Source of the DNA: Entamoeba histolytica HM-1:IMSS
Taxonomy: Eukaryota > Evosea > Mastigamoebida > Endamoebidae
DNA: 12,506 nucleotides
Reading direction: 5' to 3'
Assembly (NCBI RefSeq): GCF_000208925.1
Contig: NW_001915241.1
Span: forward strand, 1-12,506
Notes under the pieces: generated by a model
What the model saw: only the letters and a program-made list of their open reading frames with translations
Told to the model about the DNA's origin: nothing
The model's database searches: none
Program-made: the position numbers and the translations under genes
Shown: piece by piece, positions 1 to 8,598 of the stretch
How the letters are laid out: each line of letters starts with the position of its first letter
Numbering within the stretch: position 1 is the stretch's first letter

Positions 1-2
1 AT

Positions 3-113
3 GATATTAAAATGAGTTCTATCAACAATAATTTTAATTCAGAAAGAGTTTCTGATAATATTCAACAAAATGTTAAACTTATATCTAATACATTTCAATT
101 AAAATACTTTTGA
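3..113 (+). CDS. Possible 3' end of a gene truncated by the left edge
   Basis: Frame 3 is open from the left edge to TGA at 111-113 and encodes about 36 residues, polar and rich in N, S and Q (for example SSINNNFNSERVSDNIQQN). The codon mix is more varied than the A/T low-complexity DNA that follows, which is why I treat it as possible coding sequence. No domain is recognisable in so short a piece. It could also be an accidental open frame or part of a pseudogene. Confidence 0.35.
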   Translation, partial: DIKMSSINNNFNSERVSDNIQQNVKLISNTFQLKYF

Positions 114-1680
114 AATGTGTGTATTGTATGACTAAAATAGTATAATTATATCACAAAATCAATAGTTGGAAAAAGAAGAAAATTGTAAAAGATAAAATTA
201 AAAAGAGTTGAATAAATTTATTAAATAAATAAAAACAATGATATTCAATGTATTTTATCCATTCACAACAAAATAAAAAAGAAAATACAATAACAGAAAT
301 ACAAGAGAAAAAAAAAATAAAAAAGTGAATATGATTATAATCAAATTGTGATTTTAATGAAACACCAATGAGTATTTTAGAATTAATATTTCTGTCATAG
401 TTACCCTTTCTCATATCTTTACTCTTTTGAGAAATGTATTTCTTTTTATATTCAATAATCTCTATTTTGTTATTGTCAATTTATTATCATTGAATGTTTT
501 ATTTACACTTGTGATGTATTTTCAAAATTTCTTTCGTTTAAACAACATTTAATTTACTTATTTCATGTTAATCAATTTCAATGATGAAATGTATAATTAT
601 TTTCTTTTATTTGTTATTTTCTGTTTTCGTCTGTTTATTTCCACTGATTTTATTAAAATATTTATGTTGACAAAATGAATGAAATGATTCATATAATTAT
701 TATGATGATCAGTGTATCTCTGTCAATACAAATAATATATATTTCACACATTCTTTTATTATTTATATTTATTTATTGATATGAAATTTTCTTTTGTTAT
801 TATGTTTAATGTTTTTGTGATATTTCATGACTTTCATTTTTTAGTCGAAAGAAAATGAAATAAAAAAGAAAATAATTAAAAAGAATTGAAATAAAAATGA
901 CAATATTTTTATACATCACAACCACTACCTCTTCAATGTTATTTTAATTTCAGAACAATAATGATTGAAATGATGAAACAAAGAAATAGTATTAACGATA
1001 AAATTAAAAGAATAAACAAGAAAGACTGTTAAATAAAATAAGTAATTTTAAAATTGATTTGATCTATTTTTAATTTAAAGTAATTCAAGTCAACAAAAAC
1101 GGATAAAAAGTATTTTATACAAAATGATGATAAATTTCAAAGAAATAATAAAAAAGAAGAATGAAAAATAACAATTAGAAATATAATGAATAAACAAATA
1201 AAAGAGAAATAAAAAGAAATAAAATTCAACACAAGAAATGAATATAGAAAAAAAAATAAGAATAATGAAATAACAATATAATCAATTATGAAAATAATTG
1301 AATAAATAAGTATGAATAATCAACATCAAATAATAAAAAAAAGAAGAAAGGTAGATTTACAAAATGAATAAAATGAAATAAGACAACAAACAGAAAAATA
1401 AAAGGGTGTAATAAATAAAAAAAGAAAAAGGAAAGGAAAGAAATAACTTATGAGATGAAAATATATAAATAACAATAAAACAACATTTATTTTAATATCA
1501 AATGATAAAATGACGACATAATCACGTTAAAAATTGAAAACAAAAGAAAATACTATTTTTATGATTATGTAATGATAAAATAAAAGAATAATAAACATCA
1601 CTGGAATAATTTAGAAAGAATACCAATTCTTCATTCAACATTATTTAAAGAAGAAATAATTATAAAATAATAAACTATTT
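114..1680. other. Low-complexity AT-rich non-coding block
   Basis: I see no gene here. About 420-840 is T-rich on the + strand and 845-1680 is A-rich, with short words such as AATAAAAG and GAAATAA recurring. An open frame of 87 codons on the minus strand (151-414) is mostly F, I, L and Y and looks like a compositional artefact. The stretch just before the BspA-like relic (about 1600-1680) may hold further decayed coding sequence, but I could not align it to anything. Confidence 0.6.
832..860. repeat. Short inverted repeat at a strand-composition switch
   Basis: The arms are TTTCATTTT (832-840) and AAAATGAAA (852-860), 9 bp each, with an 11-nt loop. The hairpin sits where the + strand changes from T-rich to A-rich. 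In DNA this AT-rich such arms can arise by chance, so function is uncertain. Confidence 0.4.
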
Positions 1681-1681
1681 T

Positions 1682-1923
1682 TACTGTAAAAGACATAGAA
1701 AATATGGAAAGTACCAGAAAAATTATGGAATAGCTGATGAATGTTTTTCTGGATGTAATGACCTTCTTCAAATCAATATAGAAACAAATATTGAAGTGAT
1801 AGGAAATAATTGTTTTCTGGATGTACATCATTAACAACAATTAATATACCAACAAGTGTTAGTGAAATAGGATATGAATGTTATGAAGGATGTCCGAATG
1901 AATTGAAAAGAATGAGGTATTAA
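1682..1923 (+). pseudogene. BspA-like leucine-rich repeat protein, C-terminal relic
   Basis: Two units of the BspA-like (LRR_5, TpLRR) repeat can be read. The first carries ECFSGCNDLLQINI; the second, after a frame change, carries CTSLTTINIPTSVSEIGYEC and ends in GCPNELKRMRY before TAA at 1921-1923. Members of this family are surface or intracellular repeat proteins, expanded in Entamoeba and trichomonads and often linked to host or bacterial contact. The lesion is visible by comparing units: TGTTTTTCTGG in the first (1742-1752) has five T after TG, while TGTTTTCTGG in the second (1811-1820) has four, so one T was lost at 1813-1816 and the first frame hits TAA soon after. Upstream the frame stays open to about 1682, but without clear repeats. 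No promoter or full-length array is present, so this is a decayed C-terminal fragment. Confidence 0.75.
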
Positions 1924-2687
1924 GAAAGATATACTATAATAATGAATGTGTCATTGTTTAAGTGAAGAAGATAAATTTAAGATAAATTTAAAATAATTGA
2001 AATTAGAAATAAAATAAGAAATGAAGAATAAAAAAATAAAAAGAAAAGAATAAAGAGAATTTTAAAGGAATATAAACAACATAATAGAATAAATATACAA
2101 AATGAATAGGAAGAAAATAAAAGAGTAATAACAATATAATAATAAAGATAAATAAGAAAATAGAAATGAATTTAATTTAATTTTATTATTCTTTTATTTT
2201 GTTATTGAATTGTTATTTACATTATTCATTTATTTTAAATATTTAATTTCATCATTTTATTGTTATTTATATATTATCATTTGAAATATTGTATAAATGA
2301 AATGTTAAATAATTGTATAAACTAAAATAATCACATTTCAATTGAAATTATCATTGGAATTTATGTTTATTATGCCATGTTATATTTTCATTTCTTGTTA
2401 ATAAACAAATGTGATTATATTATTTAAATAATTGTTTTATTTCTATATTCTTTTATTCTTTATTTCAATTATTTATTAATGATTTATTTATCATTTCAAA
2501 AAGAAAATATAAAATGAAATAAAGAAATAATTAGCATATTGATATATTAAATGAATAACATATTATTCTCATTCATTTAATTTTATTCAAATCAAATATC
2601 ATCATTTTTCATTATTCTTTTATTTTATTTATAATTATTAAAAACCATTAATTAAATAAACTTCTTAAATTATTAGATTTGTGTCAT
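1924..2687. other. Low-complexity AT-rich intergenic block
   Basis: No gene is visible. 1924-2160 is A-rich on the + strand and about 2170-2480 is T-rich, switching near the partly palindromic stretch around 2170-2195 (AATTTAATTTAATTTTATT). The right end is the 3' flank of the lipase gene. Confidence 0.6.
2667..2672 (-). terminator. Putative 3'-end (polyadenylation) motif TAATTT of the lipase gene
   Basis: Read on the minus strand, TAATTT begins about 16 nt after the TGA stop of the lipase gene. Entamoeba transcripts commonly carry a TA(A/T)TT motif just after the stop codon. In DNA of this composition the word is frequent, so position is the main support. Confidence 0.35.
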
Positions 2688-5204
2688 TCAATTGACTTTA
2701 GCATCAAAACCTAATTTCCAATCATCCCATTTCATAGAACATATATTTTTTATATTTTCATTTTCATTATAATGGCATAATGAACCAATCATACATACTG
2801 AATTATCAATACTATGACAACCAAATGCATGTTCATAACAAGGAATTGACATTTGTAACCCACCCTCAACACCTAATGAAGCAACAATGTCTCTATCAGG
2901 AATTACAGCACGTGCAAATAATCTTATATCCTTTTTCTTCAATTTTTGTGCTTTTGCTCCTAAATAAGTTCCAGGAGGTGATATTCCAAAACTTACTATT
3001 CCCAATTCACTTCCAACAATATTTGCAAGTCCTCCTCCAAGAGAATGTCCAGTAACAATATATTGTTTATTTGGTGCATTTTTCATTTCACTTTCTACTA
3101 CTGTTTTTGCAATATCAAGTAAATCATAATCACTTTTTGGAAATGCCTTTGAACCGAAAAACGATAGAATATAACTTATTTTTAAAAGAGCTTGATTTGT
3201 AAATACTGGAAATATTGAAACTGACAAAGATGGCAATGCAGATTCTGTAAATAATTTAAAATCATAAACCCAGTCAGAGAATTTATTTGATCCTCTAAAT
3301 CCAAAAACAGTAATATCTGTATTCGTTTTATTCGCAATAAGGTAATGTAAGACAGGACCTTCTTTATTGTCATCTTTTTTCTTTTCATAAAATGTAATTG
3401 TCTTCCATCCAATACCGTCAAGATATTTCTTTATGTTTGCATAATTGGCGTCATTTACATTGTCTGCATATGCTAAATTACTTAAACATGCATAATCAAA
3501 AGGTGTAATACCATATGAATCAGTTTCACATAAATGAGAATGTTCATACACTTTATTTTCTGTTCGATAATACATCTCTTCATTCATTTCATCATCATAT
3601 GAAATTCCTTCATATATTTCTTTCATTCTTGCTCTGAATGAAATATATTCATTTTCTTCTTCAAACATACTTTTCTTTGGAGATGAACTACTCTTTTTTG
3701 ATTTAATTTTATAAACTATTAAACCAACTATTATTGCAACAATAAGTAAAACCGATAGTGTCTGCAAAGGAATTGAACTTCTTCTAAAATTAAATCCACA
3801 TGAATCTTTTAGTACATTGTGCCAATTATCTTCTGTTTCTTCATTACTTTCTTTTTTTGGATTTTCTCTTTCTTCATCATTTTCTATTTCTATACTTTCT
3901 GTATCACTGTACGTAATTGTACCATCATAATACTCATCTTCATCATCCTTTGGTTTTTTACTTAATTCTCGAATTGATGGAATAAATCCAGATATAAATG
4001 AAAAAATAAATATTAGCCAATACCATCCAATATTTCCATCATTCTTATGTGAATGTACAGTAGCAAAAATTAAACACACCAAAAATAATATAAACAACAC
4101 TAGTTTGAGAGAAAGTAATTCACCGAATTGAACTCCTAGCCTACATTCTTCATGTCTTTTTTTACAGAAAAATGAAATACAATAGTCTATAAATCTATTT
4201 ATTAACGAGTTTGGTAATACATAAAATATTGCTTTAATACAAATATCTATACAAATATCTTTTGATTTACTTGAGCAACCATTAGTGTTGTAGTACAATT
4301 TACATACATAGTCAATTATTGAAATAATAATAAATATTCCTCCAATACATATTAATCCTAACAATAAATACCAATATCCCATATAAGTTAATACACTTGG
4401 TTCTCCATGTTTTTTCGTTATCCTACGTCCAACACCGAAACCAACAATCACACCAACAACTAGAACAATAATCCCAATGTGATGAACAATACATTCAAGA
4501 ATCCTTTTACAGTTTTTAGGGCAACATATTTTTTTACATTTATCAAGAATCTCTTTACAATTTTTAGGGCAATATATTTTTTTACATTTATTACAACATA
4601 TTTTTTTTCCTTTGTCATTTGATTTTTTATCTCCAAACAAATACCTATATGATCGGCTTAGATATTCAATTGAAAATAATATGAAATAATAAATGAATGT
4701 TAGTAAAAACAATGATCCATATACCATCACATAACCATAAACCAATTTATAACCAATAGAAACTGTTGAAGTACACACTAAATGACCAGTAGAAATAATG
4801 AAAAGAATAAATATTCCAATAAGTATTACATTTATAAAGAATAATAATTGGAATTGACAAGCAAGGGAAATAGCCGATTTTAATGAAATTAAACCTGAAA
4901 AAAACTGCAAGATAATTTTACCACCCTCTTTTTTTGTGTAGTAACAACAATCTTTTTTCTTTCTTTTTGAAGTTTCTTGAGATTCTGTCATTTCAATGTT
5001 TAGATGTGTTTCTGGTTGTTGAGATTCTGTCTTTTCTTTTGTTAATTGTATTTCTTGTTGTTGAGAGTCTGTCGTTTCATTGGCTGGTTGTTTTTCTGGT
5101 TGTTGAGATTCTGTCATTTCATTGTTTACTTGTATTTCTTGTTGTTCAGAATCTCCCATTTGAAAACACTGATTGATGTTGTAAACCCTTTGAATAAATA
5201 CCAT
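2688..5204 (-). CDS. Multi-pass membrane protein with C-terminal class 3 lipase domain
   Basis: The gene encodes an 838-residue alpha/beta-hydrolase of the lipase class 3 group, which hydrolyses acylglycerol or phospholipid esters. Residues 19-74 are a hydrophilic Q/E-rich tail of four 14-residue repeats. Likely helices lie near 117-139, 154-181, 239-259, 274-300, 363-385, 392-411 and 478-500; 317-346 is a weaker candidate. A lysine/cysteine-rich loop (203-237) carries a 16-residue duplication, and an acidic loop follows at 419-458. The lipase domain spans about 540-838: FGFRGSN (634-640) is the oxyanion region, GHSLGGG (719-725) holds nucleophile S721, and D772 in PDRDIV fits the acid. H797 in the cysteine-rich GCHSIDNSVC segment is my choice for the histidine; H792 and H811 are alternatives. 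Lysines after the last helix suggest a cytosolic lipase domain. The order, helices then cytosolic lipase, recalls diacylglycerol lipase alpha, but the helix count differs. M16 (5157-5159) is a likelier start than M1, because GTATTTATTC lies upstream of it. No internal stops or introns are seen. Confidence 0.9.
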   Translation of the reverse strand: MVFIQRVYNINQCFQMGDSEQQEIQVNNEMTESQQPEKQPANETTDSQQQEIQLTKEKTESQQPETHLNIEMTESQETSKRKKKDCCYYTKKEGGKIILQFFSGLISLKSAISLACQFQLLFFINVILIGIFILFIISTGHLVCTSTVSIGYKLVYGYVMVYGSLFLLTFIYYFILFSIEYLSRSYRYLFGDKKSNDKGKKICCNKCKKIYCPKNCKEILDKCKKICCPKNCKRILECIVHHIGIIVLVVGVIVGFGVGRRITKKHGEPSVLTYMGYWYLLLGLICIGGIFIIISIIDYVCKLYYNTNGCSSKSKDICIDICIKAIFYVLPNSLINRFIDYCISFFCKKRHEECRLGVQFGELLSLKLVLFILFLVCLIFATVHSHKNDGNIGWYWLIFIFSFISGFIPSIRELSKKPKDDEDEYYDGTITYSDTESIEIENDEERENPKKESNEETEDNWHNVLKDSCGFNFRRSSIPLQTLSVLLIVAIIVGLIVYKIKSKKSSSSPKKSMFEEENEYISFRARMKEIYEGISYDDEMNEEMYYRTENKVYEHSHLCETDSYGITPFDYACLSNLAYADNVNDANYANIKKYLDGIGWKTITFYEKKKDDNKEGPVLHYLIANKTNTDITVFGFRGSNKFSDWVYDFKLFTESALPSLSVSIFPVFTNQALLKISYILSFFGSKAFPKSDYDLLDIAKTVVESEMKNAPNKQYIVTGHSLGGGLANIVGSELGIVSFGISPPGTYLGAKAQKLKKKDIRLFARAVIPDRDIVASLGVEGGLQMSIPCYEHAFGCHSIDNSVCMIGSLCHYNENENIKNICSMKWDDWKLGFDAKVN
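4494..4589 (-). repeat. Two-copy 48-bp tandem duplication encoding a Cys/Lys motif
   Basis: Residues 206-221 and 222-237 of the lipase protein are near-identical 16-residue units, KCKKIYCPKNCKEILD and KCKKICCPKNCKRILE, joined head to tail. Each unit holds CPKNC and an additional upstream cysteine; a partial unit (CCNKCKK) precedes them. On DNA the two copies differ at only a few positions. They lie in the loop between the second and third predicted helices. A metal-binding or membrane-proximal acylation role can be imagined, but nothing here proves it. Confidence 0.85.
4983..5150 (-). repeat. Four-copy 42-bp minisatellite in the lipase N-terminal tail
   Basis: The lipase protein carries four 14-residue units (residues 19-74): SEQQEIQVNNEMTE, SQQPEKQPANETTD, SQQQEIQLTKEKTE and SQQPETHLNIEMTE. 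Units 1 and 3 share QQEIQ and units 2 and 4 share SQQPE, so the array may have arisen as an 84-bp dimer that duplicated. The repeats keep the reading frame and encode a disordered, acidic, glutamine-rich tail ahead of the first helix. Confidence 0.9.
5192..5201 (-). promoter_or_regulatory. Putative TATA-like box for the lipase gene
   Basis: GTATTTATTC on the minus strand resembles the Entamoeba core element GTATTTAAA(G/C). It ends about 33 nt before the ATG of M16, which fits the short 5' leaders of that genus and favours M16 over the ATG at 5202-5204. The assignment depends on the organism being Entamoeba-like. Confidence 0.35.
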
Positions 5205-6058
5205 GTGTTTTTCTATTTTTAGTTTATCATCATTGAGAAAAGTTACAAACGAATTAATTTTTTATATTACAACCAATTTCCTATCAACATTATTTATAAA
5301 TGCGGTAATATTTTCTTCATTTAGAATGCTTCTTATTATTTATTTTATTCATTTATGTAATATGATTTATCATTTTATCAATGAAATATTATTATTAAAT
5401 AATTTTTTCAAATGTTGTTTAAAAATAACATGAAAAGAATATAAATTATCGAATTGTTTCTATACCCCCTAAAATGAATCGAAATATAAACAATATTATT
5501 TTATAATTATTTGAAACTTTAAAGAAATAACATCATATTCAAAATTATGTTTAATTTATTTATAAATAAAAGAAAGAATAATAAGAAAATGATATAATAA
5601 CAATCAATCAACAAGAAATAAGAAGAAAAAAAGAGAAAAGAATGAAATTTCAAATGAGTAAAATAAATGTGAAAATGTCATTCAAATTATAAATAATTAA
5701 AAATACCATCGAATGAATATGAAATAAGAATAAAATATAAAAGAAATAAGAAAATCATTAATATTTTCATACAAAGAAAGACAAAGATAAAGAATCAAAC
5801 AAATAAAAAAGGGGTAAAATAATAAAATAAAGAAAAGGAAATAAGTGTAAAAACAATAAAATAAATAACGATAAAATGGAAACAAATATGACAAAAACGA
5901 ATGATGTTTAATTAAAAATAAGAATAAAAACATGAAAAAAAGTAATGTTGGGTAGTGTTTAAATAAAAATAAACATAAAAAGAATAAAAAAGAAAAAAGA
6001 AATTGAAGAAGTTATGAATAAATAATAAAATAAGGTAAATGAAAGAAAAGATAAGTGA
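5205..6058. other. Divergent intergenic region between lipase and peptidase genes
   Basis: This stretch separates the 5' ends of two divergently transcribed genes. 5205-5440 is T-rich and about 5490-6058 is A-rich on the + strand, so each half is A-rich in the transcribed sense direction of its flanking gene. A small block around 5462-5472 (TACCCCCTAAA) is unusually C-rich for this DNA. Open frames here on either strand are composed almost wholly of F, I, L, Y and K and are not convincing genes. Confidence 0.5.
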
Positions 6059-6081
6059 ATATTTAAACATAAAACTAGAAC
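6059..6081 (+). promoter_or_regulatory. Putative core promoter of the S41 peptidase gene
   Basis: ATATTTAAAC at 6059-6068 matches 9 of 10 positions of the Entamoeba TATA-like element GTATTTAAA(G/C), and GAAC occurs at 6078-6081. The ATG follows at 6098, 29 nt after the box, as expected for very short leaders. A TCATTAAAT stretch just before the ATG also resembles the trichomonad initiator TCA-Y-T-(T/A), so this region alone does not settle the organism. Confidence 0.45.
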
Positions 6082-6097
6082 GATATAATCATTAAAT

Positions 6098-8187
6098 ATG
6101 AATATTGTATTACTTCTATTTATTACTCTTTCTTTATCAAAACAGTGTAATGAATATACTAACTCATATGATATAGATACAGTTGATAGTACATTTGAAT
6201 GTATTGAATCAATTAAAACCACAGAGAAAGAAAATACTGAGACTATTGATTGATTGAAATATTATTTAAATGCACATGTATTCAAAGACATATTAAAAAA
6301 AATCCACCACAACCATCATTTTCAAATAATTATTATGAGAAAGTGGATATTGATTCAGAATTAGATAAAATAAATACAAAAACAACAAGTCTGTATGAGT
6401 TTTACTCAGAAATAAAAAATCTTATTATTTCAACAAGAGATTCTCATTTAGGGTTTAATATAGATGATACTCTTAAAAAACCAAATTCAGAGCTTGTTTA
6501 TTTTATTTATTTACTTCCATTTACAATAAATATTGATAGTGATAAGAAAATGTATTTAAAACCATTAAATGAACTTCCTAATACTCTTATTGTAGTTGAT
6601 GTACCAGAAGAAATTGTAAATAATCAGAATGTACCAGTTAAAACAATAAATGGAGAAGATCCATTTAATATTATTCGAGAATTTGGAAAGAAATATTTAG
6701 GACTAAAATGTCCACATGCACAATTTACAGAAGCGAAATCAGCAATAATACTTGGATCATTGAATGAATTACCATTAACAAAAGAATATTTAAATACACC
6801 AATAACAATTACATGGGAAAATGGAGAAAGTCTAACAGTTAATTATAATATAATGAAATTTAATCCTATGAATCAGAAATTCCAAGAAGTACTTGAAAGA
6901 AGTAAAAGAAGAGGAATAAGAGATGGAATAAGAATAGAAGATTTTGAAGAAGGAAATGAAAGAAAAAGAATAAAACAAGAAAATGATGAATATAAACCTA
7001 ATCGTTCTGAATATAAAGAAGAAATATGTTGTTTAACAACAAGTAACAAAGTAAATACATTGATTGTAAATACTTTTAATAATTACTACTATTTTTTGAT
7101 AAAATTAAGTGAATGTGTTGATAAGTTTGATTCAAATGATTATCCAATTCAAGTAATATTCCCAAAAAATGGAGGAGGTTTGGTGAAACTTGCACAAACA
7201 ATCGAAAAGGCATTATCACCATATGATGATTTTGATTATATCAATTCAGCAAGAATATCAGAATTTATAGAAGATGTAATGAAAAAAGGATATGCTTTAT
7301 ATATGTATGACCCAGAAACATGTGAAAGCAGAGAAAATGAAATTAATCCAAAAACACTTGGAGAATGGTACACAAACCATAGAACTATTAAATATGAAGA
7401 TGTTGAACATAATGTTACACAACCATCAATAGTTAGTCTTATGAAAATACTACAAACAATCTCTTTTAATGATGTTCCTGAAATAAAGCAATCGATGAAA
7501 CATCCAAGAAAACCGACAGAAATAGTAGTTTATACAGATTCATATTGTTATTCAGCATGTTCATTGGTAACAAAAGGATTAAAAGAATGGGGAGGAGCTA
7601 TTATTGTAGGATTTGATGGTGATCCATATGGAAAAGATGAAGAATTTGAAGTAGGATTATCACCATCTAATAATATTCGTAGTATTACTGAAATAGATTC
7701 AAATAATATTTTTAAACAATATGGATATAAATTGGGATTAACTGTTAGAGAAACATGCAGATTTAATTATAATTACAATGAAACAATTCCAAGAGAATTT
7801 TTAACAGATATTATAGATGAAAGAGTGAATATTTATCAATTCTCAAACGATAATATAAAAGAATTTGAAGAAGAAACAAAGAAAATAGTAGAGAAATATA
7901 AAACGAAATGTAATCCAAAGAATAAAAGATTAGTTAAAAGAGATGAAAAATGTGATGAAGAAATTAATAAAAAGCATTGACATGGAGGATATGAATGTGG
8001 AGATAATGGAGAATGGAGTACAAAATGTGTATTGGCATATTGTGATTCAGGATATAAATTTGATTATATCAACAATAGATGTATTGAAGACGTTTGTCTT
8101 TATCCACCAAATCCAAGCAATGGAACAAGAGACATGAGAATAAATCTATTCATTATGATAATTGGAATAATGATGATAATTCTCTAA
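6098..8187 (+). pseudogene. Secreted S41-type peptidase gene with two in-frame TGA and a frameshift
   Basis: The reading starts at ATG 6098 with a signal peptide (MNIVLLLFITLSLS, then KQC). Family S41 (C-terminal processing/tail-specific protease-like) hallmarks follow: RDSHLGF (6436-6456), FPKNGGG (7159-7179) and TDSYCYSACSLV (from 7537), whose serine codon 7552-7554 fits the S41 nucleophile. It is followed by EWGGAIIVGF, a typical trailing strand. A cysteine-rich tail (7990-8099; CGDNGEWSTKC and CDSGYKFDYINNRC) leads to a hydrophobic C-terminus (INLFIMIIGIMMIIL) ending in TAA 8185-8187, suggesting membrane or lipid anchoring at the cell surface. Lesions: TGA at 6251-6253; a frame change in the A8 run 6295-6302, needed to join FKDILK to NPPQPSF; and TGA at 7978-7980 with clear coding beyond it. 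Otherwise 576 codons are open. It is either a young pseudogene, or sequence errors or recoding are involved. Relatives with the same layout are, to my recollection, found in gut anaerobes. Confidence 0.85.
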
Positions 8188-8199
8188 TTGAAGAAAGAA

Positions 8200-8205
8200 T
8201 AATTT
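8200..8205 (+). terminator. Putative 3'-end motif TAATTT after the peptidase gene
   Basis: TAATTT begins 13 nt after the TAA at 8185-8187, the same arrangement as after the lipase gene. Its retention supports 8187 as the true ancestral gene end rather than the TGA at 7978. Confidence 0.35.
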
Positions 8206-8598
8206 AAAACAACAATTTGGTTTAATAAAATAAAGAGAAATAAAAGAAATAGAAGAAGAATAGAATAGAAATACATTTTATCGAAGTGAAATGATACTAA
8301 ATAGTTTTTGAACAAACACAATAATCATATGTTATTTTAATAAATAAAAAAGAATGTATAAATATGAGTTTGTTTATTATAATAATTTTAATAAAATAAA
8401 AATGAATAATGTAGAATATTTCAATGATAATGTAAATTTAGCAAGTATTAATATTCGAATTTATGAATAATGATCAAATTATACAACTGAATAATGTATA
8501 AGAATATTATAACTATTTATTCGTTGTTGTTTATTTTATTTCTTTTTATTCAAATTATCATTTATTTGAAACAATAAAATATTAACAAAACTATTAAA
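8206..8598. other. AT-rich intergenic block
   Basis: No gene is supported. The + strand is A-rich to about 8450 and T-rich after about 8515. Short open frames are not longer than chance would give in this composition. Confidence 0.5.

Noticed and set aside
151..414. 87-codon minus-strand open frame
   Set aside because: Nearly all F, I, L, C and Y in a T-rich context; no start context or domain, and it is explained by strand composition.
2780..3421. Open frames inside the lipase gene on other frames
   Set aside because: They are shadows of the lipase coding sequence, which has clear catalytic motifs in its own frame.
4934..5176. 80-codon plus-strand open frame with VFLVVEILSF repeats
   Set aside because: It is the antisense reading of the 42-bp repeat array in the lipase N-terminal tail.
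5203..5433. 76-codon plus-strand open frame upstream of the lipase
   Set aside because: Hydrophobic low-complexity composition, overlapping the putative lipase promoter; no supporting motif.
5462..5472. TACCCCCTAAA as a telomere-like repeat
   Set aside because: Only one copy is present; no tandem array.
5697..6222. Minus-strand open frames of 78 and 87 codons
   Set aside because: Composed of F, Y, L and I; the second overlaps the signal-peptide end of the peptidase gene on the other strand.
6240..6303. A short intron removing the first TGA and the frame change in the peptidase gene
   Set aside because: No GTTTGT-like or other plausible donor with an AG acceptor occurs at a spacing that would restore the frame, and the sequence between the lesions itself reads as peptidase coding sequence.
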